This document shows, piece by piece, positions 45,240-55,805 of a stretch of 64,000 nucleotides of DNA. How positions within the stretch are numbered: the stretch's first letter is position 1; the number at the start of each line of letters is the position of its first letter. A model generated the notes under the pieces. It was not told the origin of the DNA, made no database searches, and was given only the letters and a program-made list of their open reading frames with translations. This stretch comes from Physcomitrium patens. Lineage: Eukaryota; Streptophyta; Bryopsida; Funariales; Funariaceae. The position numbers were made by a program, and so were the translations under genes. The stretch is taken from assembly GCF_000002425.4 (NCBI RefSeq), contig NC_037257.1, positions 17,488,206 through 17,552,205 on the forward strand. Reading direction: 5' to 3'.

Positions 45240-47990
45240 CAAACTTTATTAATAAAAAAAGAATTATTCAATCATCTTAATAATTGTTGATGATACATCT
45301 CAAATATTGCTCAAGAACTTGATTCATCCATTTTGTTTGCTTATCAATTTGAAGATGAAAAACTAAAGAGAGTTTTATATCTATCTTTAAAAACTTGAAA
45401 AAGATTTCCTAAAATTTTGATACAAATTGAGTCTCTCTATTCAATATAATGTCCTATGATAATCCATGATATCAGTAGATATTATCAAGAAAAAGCTAAA
45501 TTATTTCTTCACTTATGATAGATTTTTTACATAGTATAAAATATGGCATCTTGATAAAATGATCTATTATGACAAATATAAAATCATATGAACTTGAGAC
45601 TATAAGATCTATGATAAAATCTATAAAAACAAAAGACCATGGTTGTTTTAGAATAGGTAATGGTTGAAGAAGTCTATAAGATTGATGACAAGGAATTTTG
45701 AATCTTGAACAAATATTACATGATCGTAAAAAGTTTTTAACTACCTTCTATATTTGAAGCGACCAAAAATCTCTAAATATTAGCTCTATAATCTTGTTCT
45801 ATTCAAAATATTTAACTATTGGAAAGTCATGACAAGCTTGAAGAATATGTAATTATATTTTACCTTTTGAAATATATAATAGTTTTTTAAAATAGAATAG
45901 ATTCTTCTTAAATTCAAACTTATAAGCATCATAGGATTTTAAAAAATTATTCTTAATATTGTGAATAAGAAGATCAGAGGATGTATTTAATTGGACTTAC
46001 TTAAAAAAAGGTCGATTTAATAATCAATGTTAATTTTTTTACTCAAAGGTGAAAATACTTTGACTTTAAGAGAATCATTTTTTGTTGATGAAAAGATGCA
46101 TTTTTTTCTTTTGATGTAAGATAAGAATATCTAGATTGGGCATTTGACAAACCTTATTGTTTTTTGGATCAATAAGTGATCTTGAAATCATATCTTGATA
46201 AAGACATACTCCAATGAACTTAGAAATAATTCAAAACATGTGCCAACATGAAGTATTTAAGGTTCTTATCATCTATTTATATAGTGATTGGACTTGAGTC
46301 ACCTTCTAGATAATGCCACCATTTTTAAAATAAATCCACAAAAATAAAAAATTTCTTTATTGAAGACCTCATAGTTAATCTTAACTGCTAAAAAATTCTT
46401 AGAATGGAAAGCTATTAAGTAGAGCTTATCATCTACTTCTATTTATAATAAAAGAGCACGTGTAGCAAAGTTTAGTATATCTATTTCGATAAAAAAATGC
46501 CTTAGAAAAATTGACCTGGTACAAAGTTGGAGTAGAAATAAATATTGCCTTCAAGGTTTTAAAAGATGTTTGAGCTTTATTGTTCTATTCAAGTTTATCT
46601 TTACATATCACATATGTAAAAAAATCCACAAGTTAAAAAAAATTCTTGATAAAGATCTTATAATAATCAATAAATTTCAAAAAATATAATACATCTCTAA
46701 ATATTTTTGTGGTCTTTCAATCTATGATAGTCTGGACTTTCTTAGAATCCATCTTAAGACTATTGTTTGAGATGATATATCCTAAGAAGTCAACTGAAAT
46801 AGTGTAAAATATATACTTTTTTTATTTTGATATATAATCATATATTTCATAGTTTTTGTAACTCATTTTAAACATGAATTTCATATTCTTTTATATTTTT
46901 AGAATAGATTAAGATATCATCTAAAAAATTGACAAAAAAATCATCAAAAAACTCACAAAAGACATCATTTATTAGATGTTAAAAAACAATTGATACTTTT
47001 GTGAATCCAAAAAGCATGACATTATATTCAAAATATCCATACATAATTCAAAATATTATTTTCTATTCATCTCCTTTTTTTAATGCATATTAGGTTGTAT
47101 GTTCTTTTTAAATCTATTTTTATATAGATCTTTGCTTGATTCAATTAATCAAGAAGTCCTAAAATCAAAGATAGAAGATATCTATTCTTCATGGTAATCT
47201 TGTTGAGTCTTTTATAGTCCATATTCATTTGTAAAGGTCCAATTTTTTTCTTTACAAATAAAATAAGAGTTTCAATTGAACATTTAGAATGGTGTGTGAA
47301 GTTTTTGCTCAATCTCTCACTAATGTACTCTTTGAGTATAGCCAATTCATTTTGTGATAGGCTATAGATTGTGTTGAATGGTGGTTGAGCTTCTTCTTAA
47401 AGATTGATGGAATAATTATAATAACAATGCCCTATAAGAATATTTGTAATTTTTTTCAAAAACATCTTAATAATCTTTGTGTTGGCTTAAAATATCACTT
47501 AAAATCTTTTTTCTATCAATAATAGGTGTGGCATCTATAGCATAAGTTGACTCTTCTTTTGTACTATACATAAAAGTTTTTGCACCTATCAATAATGATT
47601 TTGATGTATTGATCTTATGGATTTCTAATTTCTAAGTAAAATCTTAGATTAAATTATGGAAAAAATCAAGATTACAAAAAATCTAGTCTATTTAGAGATT
47701 ATTCTTTTTTAATCATAAAAATCCTAAAATAATTGCATTAAAAAGAGATCTAATCACATTAAATATGACTAAACTAATACAACCACTAGTTACTACTTTT
47801 ATAAGAATATTTTGAAGTATAACATCTCCAAAAGAGAATGAAAAATCATCTATTACTTCTACATGTATAATTTTGGTTTTCTTAATTAATTATATATCTT
47901 ATTTTTTAAGAAAGTCTTTATTTATAAAATAAGTTGAGGCTCTCAAATCTAATAAGGTTAAAAATTTGTGATTTTTTGGTTCTAAAAAAT
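45240..47990 (-). pseudogene. E2 pol relic
   Basis: Colinear with A 7100-9790. A 66-residue open stretch at 47145-47345 keeps the reverse transcriptase start (LKEYISERLSKNFTHHSK, LFVKKK, MDYKRLNKITMKNRYLL). The protease active site, near 47930-47945, reads D-L-R-A-S. No catalytic box survives in frame. Confidence 0.75.
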
Positions 47991-48079
47991 CTTCTATTTT
48001 AAAAAAAGATGAAGGATCTAAGAAGAAAATATGACCTTTATTAAAAATTATATAGGCTTTTAGCTACACAATTCTTATT

Positions 48080-49123
48080 ATAGTTGGAAAAACTTGTTTT
48101 CTGACTCATCATCTTCTTTGGCAACTATGCTCTTTATTTTATGATTATATTGTTTCTTTAAATAATATTGAGCAGTATGTGTGGATTTTCTATAATATAG
48201 GTATAGACCTTTTTGATAATAATAAGTCTCTTCTTACTCAATGAGAGATTTAAAATATACTATGTCAATTTACATATGTATTAGTCTAGACAAGTAAGTT
48301 TCTAAAAAATTAGAAGGTATTACTATGACTTAACTTGTACTTTCCCAAACAAATCTTTATTCTTGGTATCTTTCAAAAAATTGATTGTCACATGCAATGG
48401 CTTAAGCAATAAATTGCTTTAATGAATTTACTTTCAAAATTATTTATAAAAGATCTTTAATATTATCTTTTAATCTATATTAAAATTACTTGATAAAGGC
48501 TTTTTCATTCCAATCTACATCATAAGAAATATTTTAGAATTAAATAGCATATATGGTGGTTGAATGTGATTCTTATTGTAGTGATATGAACTTTGTTAAT
48601 ACTACCTTTTCTTGATTATTTTTTTCAAATATAGCCATAAATACTTCCAAGAATAAATTCAAATCATAAAATAATCGTCAATATTTCCTATCAAAGGAGT
48701 AAACAAAGATGGAGTACTTTTTAATAGGAGATCATTTATAAATCCAATTGTATATTAGAAAGAATGCAACCTTAAATAGAGCCTAACTTATTGTAAAAAT
48801 CCTTGAAATCTTGTTCCATCAAAATTCTTAGATATACTAATCCTTGCTTTCCTTATACTTATAGAAAGAAGACTTCTTGAATTTGGTTATGAAGTTGATC
48901 TACTTGTTTTCTTCAACTACAAAATTTTTTGGCATAGATTTTGGACTTCTTTCATATATGTAAGAATAGTATTTCTACGATTTATATTAAAAATATATGA
49001 GATTTTTATTCTTAGATAGTTGAAAAACTTGTAAAGTGCTACAATAGTAGCAAATCTATTCTCACTTCCATTAATTATAGCATTCATAATCTTTTCTTCC
49101 ATAGATAATTCAAATAAATTCAA
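48080..49123 (-). pseudogene. E2 gag relic
   Basis: Colinear with D gag. The N-terminal open stretch (48917-49123) reads NLFELSMEEKIMNAIINGSE, matching the SSESKLDAIMNALA start of D and A. The zinc-knuckle area is at 48110-48240 with its cysteines mostly lost. Confidence 0.65.
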
Positions 49124-49624
49124 AAAGTTAACTTAAAAGAGAACAATCTGTAATCTTTAATATCAAATAAAAAATTTTATAAAAAAAGATAATCTACTAT
49201 CTTTAAGAAAAAAATTAATATTAAAAAAATAAAATATTTTTTCAAAGGTGGATAATTAATAACCTTTAAAATATAATAATAGAAGTGAAATAATCTACTT
49301 ACTTCCAAAACAAGATAAGAAAAATAAGTTAGTACTCTTATCAAACTATCAAGGATATAAATCTCAAAGAACTAAAAGATCAATAAACTTTTGTGTCACT
49401 CAAAAGAACTAAAAAATCACTCAAAGATGATATAATATTAAATTAAAATAGCTACTGTTAAAGACAAGAACACTAGAAAGACTTAAAAGAAGACTAAGGA
49501 CTAAAAAGGTATTAACCAGAGTAAAGAAGGCTTTACTCTTGCCTCTATTTGTACTCTCTAATTAGAAGTTATTTGAAAATATTCTATAAGACCTCTAATA
49601 CATGTGTTAGGGACATAATCCTTA

Positions 49625-49786
49625 GAACCTTCTAGAGACAAGTTTCTAGAACCTTCTAGAAGCAAGTCTTTGGAACCTTCTAGAAGCTTTTTAGTTGGTA
49701 GAAGATATTAGGGACATAGTCCTTAGAACCTTCTAGAGATAAGTTTCTAGAACCTTCTAGAAGCAAGTCTCCGGAACCTTCTAGAA
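49625..49786. promoter_or_regulatory. Six heat-shock elements in D 5' LTR
   Basis: Perfect or near-perfect alternating GAA/TTC units at 49625-49637 (GAAccTTCtaGAg), 49644-49661 (TTCtaGAAccTTCtaGAA), 49673-49685 (GAAccTTCtaGAA), and again at 49726-49738, 49745-49762 and 49774-49786. They lie 50-210 bp upstream of the TATA box. The 3' LTR has the same set with a few decayed bases. Known heat-shock factors bind three or more such units. Confidence 0.8.
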
Positions 49787-49832
49787 GCTTCCTAGTTGGT
49801 AGAAGTTGCTTGAGAAGCTTCCTAAATAGAAG

Positions 49833-49840
49833 TATATATT
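49833..49840 (+). promoter_or_regulatory. TATA box of D LTR
   Basis: tatatatt, about 200 bp after the LTR start and downstream of the heat-shock elements. The complement of the primer-site candidate lies 34 bases downstream, where an RNA start is expected. Confidence 0.65.
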
Positions 49841-49996
49841 GGAATCGAAGGTACAGAGTTCTTCAGTCTCGACAACACATCTCTTGGAGTTCTAGCTCAC
49901 CTCTCTGGTGTTGTTCTCATCTGATTAATCTTGTTCTTCATATTTCTTCTTGAACTTCTTATTAAATCTCGAGTCTTTATTTTTGTGTCCGTGATA

Positions 49997-50010
49997 GTTT
50001 ATCGAGATTG
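49997..50010 (+). other. Candidate self-priming site of D
   Basis: The bases directly after the LTR, gtttatcgagattg, are the reverse complement of caatctcga(t/c)aa in the R region (49867-49876 and the 3' LTR copy), 11 of 12 matching. Tf1 of fission yeast primes reverse transcription from its own RNA 5' end in this way. A second candidate, tatcagagc (50024-50032), resembles the initiator-Met tRNA site but lies 27 bases from the LTR. Confidence 0.6.
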
Positions 50011-50088
50011 CATTCACCTCAGATATCAGAGCTAGTTTCTTCTTTATTAGAGTGTGCATTACCCCTCTGCTTGGAAGTGTACTAGTAT

Positions 50089-50232
50089 TTTAGAGGTTGC
50101 GGATTACCCTCCTTTAAACTCATACTTCATTTGTTACAATATTGGAGTCTTATTCTTCTTGGAGAGAGTGGATTACCCCTTTTCTTGAAGCTCTTAAGGC
50201 ATTTTAGAGGTTGCGGAGTACCCTCCTCTAAA
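50089..50232 (+). other. Two leader hairpins of D
   Basis: Arms tttagagg (50089-50096) and cctttaaa (50111-50118), then tttagagg (50203-50210) and cctctaaa (50225-50232), each with a 14-base loop containing ttgcgga(t/g)tacc. The two lie in a 114-bp imperfect tandem repeat. The same pair exists in A. Leader hairpins of retroelements often serve packaging or dimerisation; here that is inference. Confidence 0.6.
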
Positions 50233-50277
50233 CCAATATTGTCTTCTTATAGAGTCATTCCTGTCCTTCTCTTAGAA

Positions 50278-51240
50278 TGGTCGGGGGCCAAGACATTAGT
50301 ATGACGAAAAGTTCAGAGTCCAAGTTGGATGCTATCATGAATGCCCTCGCTATGTTATTGCAAAGAACTACAGAGATTGAAGGAGTCGTGGCAAGGCTTC
50401 ATAATGATGGAGCATCTGGGATGGCACAATCTAGGTTGCACCAGCCTCAAACTTCTACACTTGGAGAAGCAACTTTACCTTAGGTTCGACAAGCACCGCT
50501 GGTTCTATAACATAAGGGACCCCGAGTTAGCCTTCCGGACAAGTTTGATAGTACGCATTCCAAGTTTCAAGGATTCGTCAACCAAATCAGGTTAATAACA
50601 ACTTTATAGCCCAAACGCTATCCAACGGAGGAGTCACGTGTTGAGCTTGTTGGAACCTTACTTACAGGACAAGCTCTATCATGGTTTGCTCCTTTGTTTG
50701 AGAAACGATCGTCCATACTAAATAACTTTGAAACCTTTTTAGAGGCATTTGCGGAAGCATTTGGTGAACACAACAAGGTTCGATGGGCTACAACAAAGAT
50801 CCGGTCACTACGACAAGGGATGCATTCTACATCAGTCTATGCATCGGACTTAAGGCAATTAGCATGCGACATCAATTGGGATGAAGAAGCGTTGATGAGT
50901 CAAGTCTATTGGGATTTAAGGGATGATGTGAAGGATTTACTGTTATCTCTTCTTGATCCACAAACGCTCAATGAAGCTATTAGCCAAGTTGTGAACTGCA
51001 ATAACCGCCTATTCTAACGCCGCCAAGACCAACATTCAAGACAACATATGATTCGCCACGCCCTAACTATATCGGCAAGTAGTGTGAATTCACATTCAGA
51101 GGTAGAAGACATGCAAATTGATGCGGTACGTGTCAAATCTCTTACTCTACAAGAAAAAAAAGTAATGTATGGAGGAAGGTCTATGCTTGTATTGCGGTGA
51201 AGAAGGCCACAAAGTTGGAAACTGTCCCAAGAAGCAAAAT
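50278..51240 (+). pseudogene. D gag and zinc knuckle
   Basis: ATG 50278 opens MVGGQDISMTKSSESKLDAI. Stops TAG (50481), TAA (about 50508) and TAG (about 50608) each fit CAG/CAA decay; the frame continues through PDKFDSTHSKFQGFVNQIR, LTGQALSWFAPLFEKRSS and AFGEHNKVRWATTKIRSLRQ to 51017. A knuckle CLYCGEEGHKVGNC (C-x2-C-x4-H-x4-C) follows at 51186-51230 in another frame, implying an indel near 51160. Confidence 0.9.
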
Positions 51241-51308
51241 CGACGTATTATCAAGACTAGGGGCACGTTTATTCAAGAAAATAAGGATGCCCAGCCACAA
51301 TAGGAACC

Positions 51309-52790
51309 GTGCGGCTGGACAGTGAAATATCGCAAAAACAACCAGGTTCCTTTCTTTCTGCTCAACCTGCCCTTTGTTTTACAATGCCTTTACTTATTGG
51401 CCCTCACAAACTGAGAACCTTAGCATTATTAGATTCAAGAGCATCTGCTTGTTTCTTAGACGAAGAATTTGCAAAGCGTCATAAGATCCCTTTAGTACAA
51501 AAATCCCAACCTGTTCACGTTGAGGTCATAGATGGACGACCTTTATTGTCTGGTAGTGTCACCCATGAATCAGAACCTATAGAAGTGACGTTTAAGGACC
51601 ATAGTAGTCATATTATTTTCAATATTATTAGAATCCCATCAAATCCTATTATTCTTGGTCTTTCCTGGTTGAAAAAGCATAATCCATCCATAGATTGGAA
51701 GTTGCGAAAGATGACCTTTCCCACAAAACCACCCAAGAGCAAGCCTAGTAGAAAACCTCAAATAGAGAAATCCTTATTTATTGGAGCAAGAGCGTTTATA
51801 AGATTGTCTAAGGGAGGCACACCGTTTGTCATTTATGCGGCTCCAACTACCGGAGAGAAGATCTCGACAATAAGTATATCGGAGCAATATAAGGATTTTA
51901 AAGACGTATTTCAAAAGAAAAATGCCGACATGCTACCGGAACACAGACCATATGATTGCGCCATAGACTTACAGGAAGGAGCACAACCGCCTTTCGGCCC
52001 AATCTACAATCTATCGCAGATGGAGTTGGCGGAGTTGTTGAAGTACATCGACGAGAATGTAGCCAAGAACTTCATCCGTCATTCAAAATTGTCAGCTGGA
52101 GCACCCATCTTATTTGTAAAGAAGAAAGATGGCTCGTTGCGGATGTGCGTGGACTATCGAGGCATCAACAAGGTAACAAAGAAGAATCGTTACCCGTTCT
52201 CTTTGATTTTTGGTCTCTTAGAACAACTTGGACGTGCAAGGATCTTTACAAAAATTGATCTAAGGGGAGCTTACAACCTCGTATAAATCAAGGAAGGAGA
52301 TGAGTGGAAGACAGCGTTCCATACAAGGTATGGCCATTTTGAATATAATGTCATGCCCTTTGGTCTTACCAATGCTCCAGCGATCTTTCAACATATGATG
52401 AATGATATTTTTTGAGAGTACCTTGACGATTTTGTTGTCATCTATTTGGATGATATTTTGATATTCTCCAAAAATGAGGAAGAGCATGAAAAGCAGGTTC
52501 GTTTGGTCTTGGAGAAACTATGCGAGCAAGGATTATATGCCAAGTTGGAAAAGTATTTATTTCACCAAATAGAGATGGAGTTTTTGGGGTTCGTTGCGAC
52601 TACAGAATGCTTGAAGATGGATCCCAAGAAGGTGGAAGCAATCGTGTCTTGGGAGGTTCCGAAGATGGTGAGAGACATACAATGCTTTCTTGGCTTTGCC
52701 AACTTCTATCGAATCTTCATCAAGAATTACTCTCAAGTTACTGCTCCTCTCACTCGATTGACATTTAAGGATAAGCTGGGATAGGGACGT
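51309..52790 (+). pseudogene. D protease and reverse transcriptase
   Basis: A 325-residue open stretch (51309-52286) holds the protease ([36 protein letters not shown]) and the start of reverse transcriptase. After a TAA (for CAA) the frame goes on with [20 protein letters not shown], a TGA (for CGA), then FVVIYLDDILIF (Y-L-D-D) and LGFANFYRIFIKNYS to 52784. The protease triad is D-S-R, shared with E1 and nearly with E2, where D-S-G is expected. Confidence 0.93.
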
Positions 52791-53501
52791 CTAGCGGAGA
52801 AGGCGTTTCAGGACCTAAAAATCGCATTAACTACGGCTCCAATCTTGATACATCCAGACTTTACAAAGGCCTTTTATTTAAAAACTAATGCTTCGGATTT
52901 TGCTTTGAAAGCTGTACTTTCACAAATGAGAGAAGACAAGAATCTCCATCCGGTTGCATTCTATTCTCGAAAGTTCTCTCCTACTGATATCAATTATGAG
53001 ATCCATGATAAGGAACTTCTTGCTATAGTGGATTCTTTCCAAGAATGGCATCATTTTCTTGAAGGAGCTGCACACCCACTGACCGTATACATAGATCACA
53101 AGAATTTGGAGTATTTCATGTCGATTCAAGTTTTAAATCGACGTCAAGCTCGGTGGAGTATGTTACTTTTTAGGTTCGATTTTGTTATCACTTATCGACC
53201 TGAAAAGCAGCAAGGACTATCTGATACCTTATCGAGGAGATTGTATCTTATACCAAAGGCTGGAGAAGCAGCATTTGATCAACAATGTACGATGTTGTTG
53301 AAGCCAGAGCAATTTCAGCTTTGCGATACTATTGTGCCAATTGATGCTGACTTCTTGAATCAGGTACGTGCCGTAACCATTAAAGATTCAATAGCCATTA
53401 ATATCAAGCAGCATGCCAATGACGACAAATTCAAGGTGGAGGGAGATTTTTTATACTTTGAGGAGCGGTTGTATATTCCAAAAGGACTAGCACGACTGTG
53501 A
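52791..53501 (+). pseudogene. D RNase H
   Basis: Starts after a TAG (for TGG). It has [72 protein letters not shown] and GLSDTLSR. The first catalytic Asp is replaced: KTNASDF where most relatives have TDASDF. A linker to integrase ends at 53501 with TGA (for CGA). Confidence 0.9.
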
Positions 53502-54776
53502 ATTCTTCAATCTTGCCACAATTTTCCAAGTGCGGGACATTTTGGATTCAACAAGACTTTGGAGCTTATTTCTCAAGATTTTTGGTGGCCCCAAATGTGG
53601 AAGGATGTGAAAGATTTTGTCCTCTCCTGTAACATCTGTTCAAGATTCAAGAATCCTCGGCATCGCCCTTATGGACTCCTACAGCCATTGTCGATTCCAC
53701 GTCGACCATGGTCTTTAATTTCCATGGACTTCATCACGTACCTTCCATCATCGAACTCATTTGACATCATTTTTATCGTGGTAGATCGGCTTACAAAGAT
53801 GGTGCACTTTGTTCTTTACAAGAAGACATCGTCCACTGAGGTCACAGCAAGGCTCTTTCTTGATAATGTATATTGATATCATGGACTACCAGATGATATT
53901 GTATTATATTGAGGAACCTAGTTCATATCAAAGTTTTGGAGATCTCTCTTTGAGATACTGAAGGTAGATATCAAGCTTTCTTCGACTTTTCATCCTCAAA
54001 CTGACGACCAAACAGAATGGATGAACCAAATCTTGAAATAATACTTACGATGCAGCATCAACTATCAGCAAGACGATTGGACCACATATCTGCTGCTAGC
54101 CAAGTTTGCATATAACAACACCCTCCATGCGTCGACTCAATACACACCATTCTTTTTCAACTATGGGTATCATCCGAAGCTTGATTTATTGAGTCCGTCA
54201 ACAAATAACAATCCAGCAGCTGAAGGATTTGCAAAACAACTATCAGAACTTCAAACTACATTGAAGCTTCAATTACAATCCGCTCAAGAATCCTACAAGG
54301 CGTTTGTTGATAGATTTCGAAATGAAGCACTTACTTTCAAAATTGGAGATAAAACATGGCTTCTTCGACGGAATATCAAGACCAAGCGACCATGTTATAA
54401 GTTGGACTATCAAAGATTGGGACCATTTATCATCTAGAAGCAAATCAATCCAGTGGCGTACAGTCTGGAATTACCGGCTTTTATGAAGATACATCCAGTC
54501 TTTCATGTTTCTTTGTTGGAGCCTTATCGAGAGTCATCTTTTCCTGGAAGAGTACAATGTCCGCCACCTAGTATTGAGATCGAGAACCACGAAGAATACG
54601 AGGTTGAAAAGGTACTAGATTCACGGCGAAGGTGGAGCAAGTTGGAGTATCTTGTTCATTGGTGCGGCTACGACATTAATGAGCGAACGTGGGAGCCAGC
54701 TGAAAATCTTGCTAATGTGCCTCAAAAGGTACAGGAGTTTCATCAACAACATCCTCATAGACCTAAGCCAATTTGA
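53502..54776 (+). pseudogene. D integrase and chromodomain
   Basis: Zinc-site region (HFGFNKTLELISQDFWWPQM, CNICSRFKNPRH), core start (SMDFITYLPSSNSFDIIF), VDRLTKMVHF, then stops and small changes at 53877-54040 over the second and third core blocks. The GDKTWLLRRNIKTK module and LGPFI follow. After a TAG (for CAG) come [12 protein letters not shown] and the chromodomain [32 protein letters not shown] (54590-54706), with the aromatic cage positions Y, W, Y/W present. Chromodomains of such elements direct integration to histone-marked chromatin. Confidence 0.92.
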
Positions 54777-55029
54777 CGATAGCTTCCTTCTGAAGCTTAC
54801 TCACCCAAGAATATAAGAAAGGGAGAGAGCACCACTAAAATTCGTAGTTGATGTAGTTATTTTCTCCAAGATAAAATAGAATTTTTTCAATAGCCATAAT
54901 TTGGTCTTCTGATATGGATAGCTAAGAAATAGATACTATACCAGTCAGATTATTTCAACCAACTAGCTCATGAAGGCGACCCCGAGATGAAGAACTGCCT
55001 ATACCATGACGACGACAGAGGATACCGAG

Positions 55030-55314
55030 TAACCGATCACTAGTGATTGTATTTGAGTCCAAGCTTGCTTATGATGGTCAGCCAGAAGGCGTGTTTGCAA
55101 GATAATTTCATAATGAGGACACAAAAGTTCATGCTTGGTCAGAAGTTGAAGGAGTGGGCTACTACCGTTGGCTTCAAGGATCGATGAACCACTTACCTCG
55201 TGAACAACAGTTGGAGTTCATAGCAGACATTATGCGATAGATCTTCATTTTCTTACGTTGGTACTGATCAACAACATTACTTCTTAGAGACCTCGAAGCT
55301 AAAAGAGGAGGTGA
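55030..55314 (+). pseudogene. D extra frame downstream of chromodomain, and polypurine tract
   Basis: The counterpart of the A frame at 5917-6240: VIVFESKLAYDGQPEGVFAR, a TAA, FHNEDTKVHAWSEVEGVGYY, WLQGSMNHLPREQQLEFIAD, a TAG (for CAG), IFIFLRWY, then TGA. An in-frame TGA upstream is shared with A, so the start is unclear. The polypurine tract aaaagaggaggtga is at 55301-55314. Product not recognised. Confidence 0.5.
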
Positions 55315-55706
55315 TATTAGGGACATAATCCTTAGAACCTTCTAGAGACAAGTTTCTAGAACCTTCTAGAAGCAAGTCTTTGGAACCTTCTAGAAGCTTC
55401 TTAGTTGATAGAAGATATTAAGGACATAGTCCTTAAAACCTTCTAGAGATAAGTTTCTAGAACCTTCTAGAAGCAAGTCTCTGGAACCTTTTAGAAGCTT
55501 CTTAGTTAGTAGAAGTTGCTTAAGAAGCTTTCTAAATAGAAGTATATATTGGAATCGAGGCTGAAGAGTTCTTCAATCTCGACAACACATCTCTTGGAGC
55601 TCTAGCTCACCTCTCTGGTGTTGTTCTCATATGATTAATCTAGTTCTTGCCAGTTCTTCTTGAACTTCTTGTTAGATCTCGAGTCTGTATTTCTGTGTCC
55701 GTGACA
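55315..55706 (+). repeat. D 3' LTR
   Basis: Begins TATTAGGGACATAATCC (TG decayed to TA), ends GTGTCCGTGACA. It has the same internal duplication and heat-shock elements as the 5' copy; the third element of the second unit has decayed (ccttttag). Confidence 0.92.
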
Positions 55707-55805
55707 ACATGTTGACTTTTTTAGATACATGTCTTAACTTGCAATGCAAGTTATTTTATATGCACTACATAGTTAGTTTATTCTAGAAGCTACTAATATG
55801 TATGA

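Larger units (their letters stand above)
49605..49996 (+). repeat. D 5' LTR with internal 103-bp tandem duplication
   Basis: Starts TGTTAGGGACATAATCC, ends GTGTCCGTGATA (GTGACA in the 3' copy). The first 200 bp are two copies of one unit (start 49607 and 49708), each with three heat-shock elements. TATA box tatatatt at 49833-49840; the predicted RNA start is near 49865 (agtctcgacaac). Confidence 0.92.
49605..55706 (+). mobile_element. D: chromodomain Ty3/gypsy element in the E2 LTR
   Basis: A 6102-bp element with LTRs 49605-49996 and 55315-55706 (392 bp each) and a perfect 5-bp target duplication ACATG (49600-49604 and 55707-55711). Order: leader, gag (50278-51160), zinc knuckle, protease, reverse transcriptase, RNase H, integrase, chromodomain (54553-54776), extra frame, polypurine tract. 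LTRs differ by about 28 of 392 bases by eye (roughly 93% identity). Stops are nearly all single C-to-T or G-to-A changes. The reverse transcriptase ([33 protein letters not shown]) resembles fungal Tf-type chromoviruses more than common seed-plant chromoviruses, in my memory. Confidence 0.95.

Noticed and set aside
50023..50035. tatcagagc as the sole primer site of D
   Set aside because: It resembles the initiator-Met tRNA site, but lies 27 bases from the LTR end fixed by the 5-bp target duplication, and the three leading TGG bases are not there. Kept only as an alternative.
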